Assembly (NCBI GenBank): GCA_937894665.1
Contig: CALAWF010000074.1
Coordinates: forward strand, 1-7,108
Reading direction: 5' to 3'
Length of the DNA: 7,108 bases
Origin: an uncultured bacterium
GTDB taxonomy: Bacteria; Cyanobacteriota; Vampirovibrionia; Gastranaerophilales; Gastranaerophilaceae
Made by a program: the position numbers and the translations under genes. Of the stretch, positions 4,698-7,108 are shown piece by piece. Position 1 is the first letter of the stretch. Every line of letters starts with the position of its first letter. The notes under the pieces are model-generated. The model had not been told where the DNA came from and searched no databases. It saw only the letters and a program-made list of their open reading frames with translations.

Positions 4698-5669
4698 TTA
4701 TCCGAAAATTATTGCAAAACATATTAAAAGCATGAAGATTGTTGAGATATTTCGGGCAAAGAAAAATCTTAGATAAAAAGGTGCGTTTGAGGTGTTTTTG
4801 ATTTTATTCCAACCTTCTAAAGGTTGATGCCAAAACTGAACTTTGGGTAGGCTCATTGGATTTTGGTTATATTCTTTTAGCATGTTGTACAAATCTATAA
4901 CTAGTGGAATTGTGATGTAATTTAATAAATATAAGTAGTTTGAGGTTTTGTAGATATAAAATCCAAGTAAAATATAGCTAAATCCATAAAAATATAATAT
5001 CAAATTTATGGCTTTTTCTTTTGAACCAATTTTGGTGCAAAGAGTTGTTTTGTTTGCGTTTTTGTCCCCATCGAAATCCATCAGCATATGGGCATAAAGA
5101 ATTGTATTCACAAACATTACGCAAATCATTGACAGGATAAAAGCATCAAGTGAAAAACTTTTTGTCATTACGTAATAAACGCCTTCAAACATCAATGGTC
5201 CATAGGCAATGATTACCGCAATTTCTCCTAAACCTCTACTTGATAAATACGGATAGCCTATTGCTATAACAAGAGCGATTATTGCAAGCCAAAATACGGC
5301 AAATCCGGAAATGAAAAACAAAATACCGCCGCAAATTGCTGCTATGGATAGAAAAATTAAAATTACATTTCTTAAATCTTTTGTTGTTGCTTCACCGGAG
5401 CGAATGTAAGCACATTTGCAATCTCTTCCTGCGGTTATGAATTTGTCATCTTTTTGCAAGTCTTTGTAGTCGATGTAATCGTCAATAAGGTTTGTTGCAA
5501 GATGAACTAGGCTAATTCCGACAAGTGAAATTAGTCCAGCCAAAATACTTCCTCCTTTTTTTAAAGAGAAAACAAAAATTACTAGCCAACTCAAGAAAGT
5601 TATTGGGGCAGAGTACAGTCGTGCCGCCTTTAACCAAAATATAATTTTACCCAAAAATCTTTTTAACAT
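4698..5669 (-). CDS. UbiA-family membrane prenyltransferase
   Basis: A 323-residue integral membrane protein with about nine hydrophobic helices (roughly 20-36, 42-60, 101-121, 123-140, 148-168, 175-193, 221-240, 243-260, 303-322). Family enzymes join a polyprenyl diphosphate to an aromatic or other acceptor at the membrane. Both metal/diphosphate motifs are visible: NLIDDYIDY (60-68, Asp63, Asp64, Asp67) and MDFDGDKNANKTTL (197-210, Asp198, Asp202). The layout is nearest MenA (dihydroxynaphthoate prenyltransferase), but no other men or ubi gene is in view, so the acceptor is open. A Cys-containing insert GRDCKC (81-86) follows the first motif. The start lies 2 bases after the upstream stop and has no recognisable ribosome site, so translation probably depends on coupling to the 75-residue gene. 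Last gene of the operon. Confidence 0.88.
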   Translation of the reverse strand: MLKRFLGKIIFWLKAARLYSAPITFLSWLVIFVFSLKKGGSILAGLISLVGISLVHLATNLIDDYIDYKDLQKDDKFITAGRDCKCAYIRSGEATTKDLRNVILIFLSIAAICGGILFFISGFAVFWLAIIALVIAIGYPYLSSRGLGEIAVIIAYGPLMFEGVYYVMTKSFSLDAFILSMICVMFVNTILYAHMLMDFDGDKNANKTTLCTKIGSKEKAINLILYFYGFSYILLGFYIYKTSNYLYLLNYITIPLVIDLYNMLKEYNQNPMSLPKVQFWHQPLEGWNKIKNTSNAPFYLRFFFARNISTIFMLLICFAIIFG

Positions 5670-5671
5670 TA

Positions 5672-5899
5672 TTAACCGTTTTTAAGAATGCTTTTCATTG
5701 CAACAACTGCTTCATAGCTTCCGCCAGCTTCTAGAATTTCTTCTGCTGACAAGCCGAACATTGTTATTAAGTTTTTCGCCTCACTTAGTTTCTTTGTTTC
5801 AAGGTGTTTAACAGTTTCAGAAATTGCATCTGCACGGCTAATTCTCGGGATTTGGTCATTGATACCTTTTCTAAATATTCTGGTTTTAGATTTCCCCAT
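5672..5899 (-). CDS. Small protein of unknown function (75 residues)
   Basis: I do not recognise this protein. Residues 1-22 are basic (MGKSKTRIFRKG) and probably extended; 23-48 and 51-72 look helical and amphipathic (SRADAISETVKHLETKK, LSAEEILEAGG, SYEAVVAMKSIL). There is no signal peptide, membrane segment or Cys. It is real by context: GGAG lies 7 bases before its ATG, the ATG shares a base with the stop of the kinase gene (TAATG), and the prenyltransferase starts 2 bases after its own stop. The basic head with a small helical body could fit binding to nucleic acid or to a partner protein, but this is a guess. It may also serve to carry ribosomes to the prenyltransferase start. Confidence 0.75.
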   Translation of the reverse strand: MGKSKTRIFRKGINDQIPRISRADAISETVKHLETKKLSEAKNLITMFGLSAEEILEAGGSYEAVVAMKSILKNG

Positions 5900-6777
5900 T
5901 AAGCTACTCCTTTTTCAAAGGCTAAAAGTGCAGCTCCAATCATTCCTGAATAGTTTCCTGCTGACCCCTTAAGGACTTTTGTTGGAGTTGTTACGATTTC
6001 TTTATTTACATTTTGTTCTATTTTTTCCGTTTCGACAAATTGTGCCATAGAACCTGATAAAACAACGCAATCCGGATCAAAAATATTTGCAAGTCCGATA
6101 ATTCCGTTTGTTATATCCTCTTCCCATCTGTGGTAAACTTCCAACATCTTGGCATCCCCTGCTTTAACTCCATCCATAACGTCGTAAGTGGTTACGTTTG
6201 GATTGTTTAGCATTTCTTGTGCGGTAATTCTCAAACCTGTTCCGGATGTGTAAATTTCAAAGCAATCCCAAGAACCGCAAGTGCATTTTCTTCTTTTGTC
6301 AGAGTACATTTTAAAGTGTACTTCTCCTGCTGCTCCGTTTTTGCCTTTTAAAAGTTGGTTGTTTACGATAAAACCTCCTCCAACACCGGTCCCAAGAGTT
6401 AACATAATGCTATTTGCACAGTTTTTAGAAGAGCCTATTTCATGTTCTGCCCAAGCTGCACAGTTGGCATCGTTTTCTACAAAAACAGGTTTGGTTGAAA
6501 GTTCGCTAAATGGCATATTTGAATAGCCTTTTGCAATATTTCCTGTTGAACCGACAATTTTTGTGTTTTCATTGTTAACTGCTCCACAAGTAGAAAACGC
6601 AATTATATCAACATCTTTTTCGTATTTTTTTATAATATCAATGAAAGTTTGTTTTATTTCATCAAAAGTTTTGGGAGTTGGGTGTTTTTCGATTTCGCTA
6701 ATAATTTCACCTTTTTCGTTGATTATAGCGTTATAGATTTTTGTTCCGCCAACATCTAATGCAAGTGCCTTTTTCAT
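5899..6777 (-). CDS. ROK-family sugar kinase, probably N-acetylmannosamine kinase
   Basis: ROK proteins phosphorylate hexoses or amino sugars with ATP. The 292 residues hold the family marks: phosphate loop DVGGTK (8-13), ENDANCAAWAE (101-111) with catalytic Asp103, the ATP loop LGTGVGGG (128-135), and the zinc site with GEVH (151-154) and CTCGSWDC (Cys165, Cys167, Cys172). There is no N-terminal helix-turn-helix, so it is a kinase rather than a ROK repressor. The usual GE-I-G-H reads GEVH here, one residue shorter, and CxCGxxGC has Asp171 in place of Gly. The overlapping nanE-like gene upstream makes N-acetylmannosamine the likely substrate (NanK role), but a glucokinase-type activity cannot be excluded from sequence. 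GGAG lies 6 bases before the ATG, within the end of the epimerase gene. Confidence 0.9.
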   Translation of the reverse strand: MKKALALDVGGTKIYNAIINEKGEIISEIEKHPTPKTFDEIKQTFIDIIKKYEKDVDIIAFSTCGAVNNENTKIVGSTGNIAKGYSNMPFSELSTKPVFVENDANCAAWAEHEIGSSKNCANSIMLTLGTGVGGGFIVNNQLLKGKNGAAGEVHFKMYSDKRRKCTCGSWDCFEIYTSGTGLRITAQEMLNNPNVTTYDVMDGVKAGDAKMLEVYHRWEEDITNGIIGLANIFDPDCVVLSGSMAQFVETEKIEQNVNKEIVTTPTKVLKGSAGNYSGMIGAALLAFEKGVA

Positions 6778-7108
6778 TATTTACTCCTAAAAACAAATCT
6801 TTTTGTAATCAATTGAGGTCTGGTAATCGCTGAACCGATAACAACACAATGAGCCCCAAGTTCAAATGCTTTGTCAACTTGTTCAGGCTCCCAAATTCTA
6901 CCTTCCAAAATAACCGGTAAATTTGTTTGTTCAACAAGTTGTTTCAAAAGCTCAAAGTCAGGCTCATTAGCTGGAGAATTTGCAGATTCTAATGTGTATC
7001 CGGCAAGTGTTGTTGATAAAATATCCGCACCTGCTTCTTTAGCCTTTAATCCATCTTCAAGTGTTGCAATATCAGCCATTGCGAGTCTTTTATTTATGTG
7101 AATATATA
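6777..7108 (-). CDS. nanE: N-acylglucosamine-6-phosphate 2-epimerase, C-terminal part (5' end missing)
   Basis: Interconverts N-acetylmannosamine 6-phosphate and N-acetylglucosamine 6-phosphate in sialic acid and ManNAc use. The frame stays open to the window edge (last codons read YIHINKRLA before MADIAT), so the ATG at 7079 is internal and about half of a normal NanE of about 225-235 residues is present. Visible parts of the TIM barrel are MADIATLEDG, STTLAGYT, the linker NEPDFELLKQL, PVILEGRIWEPEQ and the phosphate-binding end VVIGSAITRPQLITKRF. All match the family's C-terminal half in order. The catalytic Lys expected nearer the N-terminus is outside the window. The stop overlaps the kinase start by one base (TAATG), so the two steps of the pathway are translated together. 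Confidence 0.9.
   Translation of the reverse strand, partial: YIHINKRLAMADIATLEDGLKAKEAGADILSTTLAGYTLESANSPANEPDFELLKQLVEQTNLPVILEGRIWEPEQVDKAFELGAHCVVIGSAITRPQLITKRFVFRSK

Noticed and set aside
6777..7079. A complete 100-residue protein starting at 7079
   Set aside because: The frame stays open upstream to the window edge and the ATG falls inside the MADI motif of NanE, so it is an internal Met.

Overview
The window is AT-rich bacterial DNA, densely coded, with clear Shine-Dalgarno sites (GGAG/GAGG) before most starts. The gene set suggests an anaerobe-type bacterium: a type I-alpha glutamine synthetase close to the Bacillus/Clostridium form, a CD1247-like acidic coiled-coil protein, PanD, and an amino-sugar kinase/epimerase pair. 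A Firmicute or a low-GC gut lineage such as the non-photosynthetic Cyanobacteria (Gastranaerophilales) would fit. The sequence alone does not settle which, and this placement is inference.

Left part, plus strand (1-1907): the 3' end of a gene that joins an acidic coiled coil and a Cys-rich stretch to two topoisomerase-I-type zinc ribbons, then, 16 bases on, aroE. This AroE carries a 213-residue head that is mostly Ser/Tyr/Gln/Pro-rich low-complexity sequence. The two genes look like one operon whose promoter lies outside the window.

Convergent gap (1908-2136): besides the glnA terminator it holds a compact, locally GC-richer element. On the minus strand it has a plausible promoter, and the predicted +1 is the first base of a closing stem. 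Three of its four helices need G-U pairs that exist only in the minus-strand transcript, so I propose an undescribed structured RNA of about 95 nt.

Middle, minus strand (2137-4481): glnA, panD and a small ribbon-helix-helix gene. Each is followed by its own intrinsic terminator, so they look like separate units. The glnA control region is unusually rich. It has a good sigma-A-type promoter, an 11-bp inverted repeat across the -10 and start site, three helically phased copies of CAAATCC, and an 18-bp perfect palindrome.

Right part, minus strand (4698-7108): a tightly packed operon, read right to left: nanE-like epimerase (cut by the window edge), ROK sugar kinase, a 75-residue unknown, and a UbiA-family membrane prenyltransferase. 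The first two junctions share one base (TAATG) and the third has a 2-base gap, which points to translational coupling. The first two genes fit N-acetylmannosamine use; their coupling to a prenyltransferase and an unknown small protein is the odd part.

No mobile element, CRISPR array, tRNA or rRNA was seen. No intergenic stretch exceeds 300 bases.
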